Assembly (NCBI GenBank): GCA_900764725.1
Contig: CAAFPB010000534.1
Location: forward strand, 1 to 41,187
Direction of reading: 5' to 3'
Source: an uncultured Catenibacterium sp.
Lineage (GTDB): Bacteria > Bacillota_I > Bacilli_A > Erysipelotrichales > Coprobacillaceae
DNA length: 41,187 nt
Positions 40,368 through 41,187 of this stretch are shown here, in pieces. Numbering within the stretch: the first letter of the stretch is position 1; each line of letters starts with the position of its first letter. The notes below the pieces were generated by a model. That model made no database searches and was not told the origin of the DNA. It was given only the letters and a program-made list of their open reading frames with translations. A program made the position numbers and the translations under genes.

Positions 40368-41030
40368 TTATCTTTCAACAAAGCCAAACATCTCATCAAT
40401 CTCCCTCTTGCTCATCTTCTCAGGTGTATTGCAAGATTTACCAGTGAGGGCAGCCATCACAGCATCATAGGTCTCCTCCTCAATGGTATCATTGCCATAC
40501 AATGCTTCTGTAAGCATGGCAATAGCCTTTGAGCAGTTGCAACCAGTGTGAGAAGGAGTGTCAGGTGTTACACGAGCTGCCTCTGCCTCTACAGGCTTCT
40601 CAGCTTTGGGTGCAGGAGCTGCCTTAGTAGAGTTCTTCTCAATCAGAGAGATAAGGTCAGCAGTGGAACACTGTGTGAAGTTCTTACCGAACTTACTAAC
40701 ACAGGCACCCTGCAAGTCCTTCTTCTTGATTTCTGCATAGGCTTCTGCTCTTGACATAGCACCTGACTTAACCTTCTTCTCAGGTGCAGTCAACATGAAT
40801 GTCAAGTCATTGACTACCTGACCCTTATAAGGGATGTTAGTAGGCAGAGGAGCTGCATCATCCTTGAGTTCAGCTCTCATGTGACCCTCAAAGAAAGTCA
40901 TACCTGTGTAGTCAATACCTCTCTCCCTCATTTCCTGCTTGAGTTCACCGAGAGTTGTAGCCTTAGAGTCCTGGATTACTTTCTGGCTCTGGGTCTTTGA
41001 ATTGATAATGGTTACTTTACGTGTCTCCAT
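40368..41030 (-). CDS. Ubiquitin-like (beta-grasp) protein precursor with C-terminal extension (220 aa)
   Basis: Residues 1-90 have a beta-grasp pattern: strand KVTIINS, helix LGELKQEMRERG, and final strand VVNDLTFMLTAPEKKVKSG. In PRTRC protein C (Prok_Ub), the Ubl likewise ends after a YTFV-type strand in Thr-Lys-Gly, so G90 may be the mature C-terminus. The remaining 130 residues hold a helical AEAYAEIKKK region, an Ala/Pro/Glu-rich linker at about 136-158, and a CNCSKA-containing helical tail. The adjacent JAMM enzyme could remove this extension. The tail might instead be a permanent fusion. The start has the CAAAGTATGG context. The gene is followed by a strong terminator, so it may be made in excess of its enzymes. 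Confidence 0.75.
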   Translation of the reverse strand: METRKVTIINSKTQSQKVIQDSKATTLGELKQEMRERGIDYTGMTFFEGHMRAELKDDAAPLPTNIPYKGQVVNDLTFMLTAPEKKVKSGAMSRAEAYAEIKKKDLQGACVSKFGKNFTQCSTADLISLIEKNSTKAAPAPKAEKPVEAEAARVTPDTPSHTGCNCSKAIAMLTEALYGNDTIEEETYDAVMAALTGKSCNTPEKMSKREIDEMFGFVER

Positions 41031-41082
41031 ACTTTGAAAATGTTAAATGTTAAAACTTTTGTTAATGTTATCTTGAAAAACC

Positions 41083-41187
41083 TTAATTCTTAAATAAGGG
41101 CATAATAATATCTCTAAACTTATTAGGGTCTTGAAGGGATTTGTATAAATCACTGATGTCTTTATTATCATTCACTCTGGGTAATAC
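41083..41187 (-). CDS. C-terminal end of an upstream leftward gene (partial)
   Basis: A frame open from the window edge ends at a TAA at 41083-41085 and gives 34 residues ending in DIIMPLFKN. It lies 52 nt before the Ubl start, in the same direction, so it probably belongs to the same transcription unit. The fragment is too short to assign. The 52-nt gap is AT-rich, with no clear TAnnTTTG box. Confidence 0.6.
   Translation of the reverse strand, partial: VLPRVNDNKDISDLYKSLQDPNKFRDIIMPLFKN

Noticed and set aside
41031..41082. Promoter before the Ubl gene
   Set aside because: The gap is AT-rich but has no TAnnTTTG box with a correctly spaced -33 element, so I do not report one.
1..41187. Stop-codon reassignment, as seen in some crAss-like phages
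   Set aside because: Genes end normally with TAA, TAG and TGA, overlaps such as ATGA make sense in the standard code, and no conserved domain is interrupted by a stop.
1..41187. tRNA genes, CRISPR arrays, insertion sequences or an attachment site
   Set aside because: The window is almost fully coding, the gaps are short, and I saw no cloverleaf, regular repeats, transposase or integrase.

Overview
The window looks like the middle of a tailed-phage genome of the crAss-like group (Crassvirales) infecting an anaerobic Bacteroidales host. Evidence seen directly: a giant RNA polymerase-like protein with a DFDVD metal loop, flanked by two other giant proteins; a gene-dense block with PolA-type DNA polymerase, uracil-DNA glycosylase, dUTPase, ThyX and an anaerobic NrdD/NrdG pair; almost no recognisable Shine-Dalgarno sites; and two intergenic promoters that fit the Bacteroidales primary sigma consensus (TTG-like -33 box, 20 nt, TAnnTTTG). 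The standard code suffices: TAA, TAG and TGA all end genes, and no ORF needs stop readthrough. I see no tRNA, CRISPR array or insertion sequence.

Layout. Positions 1-6693 are the end of a rightward block: the tail of one gene, then a 2154-aa giant protein with hydrophobic N-terminal segments and a PD-(D/E)XK nuclease domain. A perfect 15-bp bidirectional terminator hairpin (6712-6745) separates it from a leftward block that fills the rest. Reading leftward, the last two genes are a 2777-aa virion-type RNA polymerase with an N-terminal NADAR domain and a 1560-aa protein with a HELIH zincin domain. They are driven by their own host-type promoter (19794-19825), just after a terminator (19869-19904).

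Positions 19915-41030 are a tightly packed, mostly overlapping leftward operon. It holds small unknown proteins, ThyX, a thioredoxin-like protein, a 5'-kinase, an AEP-primase-like protein, an HNH endonuclease with its own promoter, a HicA-like protein, a HAD phosphatase, a DUF1599 protein, DNA polymerase, a membrane-anchored retropepsin-like protease, dUTPase, NrdG, NrdD, two PD-(D/E)XK nucleases and uracil-DNA glycosylase. At its upstream end (36121-41030) lies a complete ubiquitin-like conjugation cassette: a beta-grasp Ubl precursor, an E1/ThiF enzyme, a JAMM isopeptidase with all zinc ligands, and two proteins with E2-like features.

How the genes may work together. ThyX, dUTPase, NrdD/NrdG and thioredoxin supply dNTPs and keep uracil low; UDG removes residual uracil; PolA, the primase-like protein and the nucleases replicate and process DNA. 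The giant proteins are probably packaged and injected, with the polymerase transcribing early genes. The NADAR and zincin modules suggest that these injected proteins also counter host defences. The Ubl cassette is the most striking system: it could tag phage or host proteins, but its target cannot be read from sequence.
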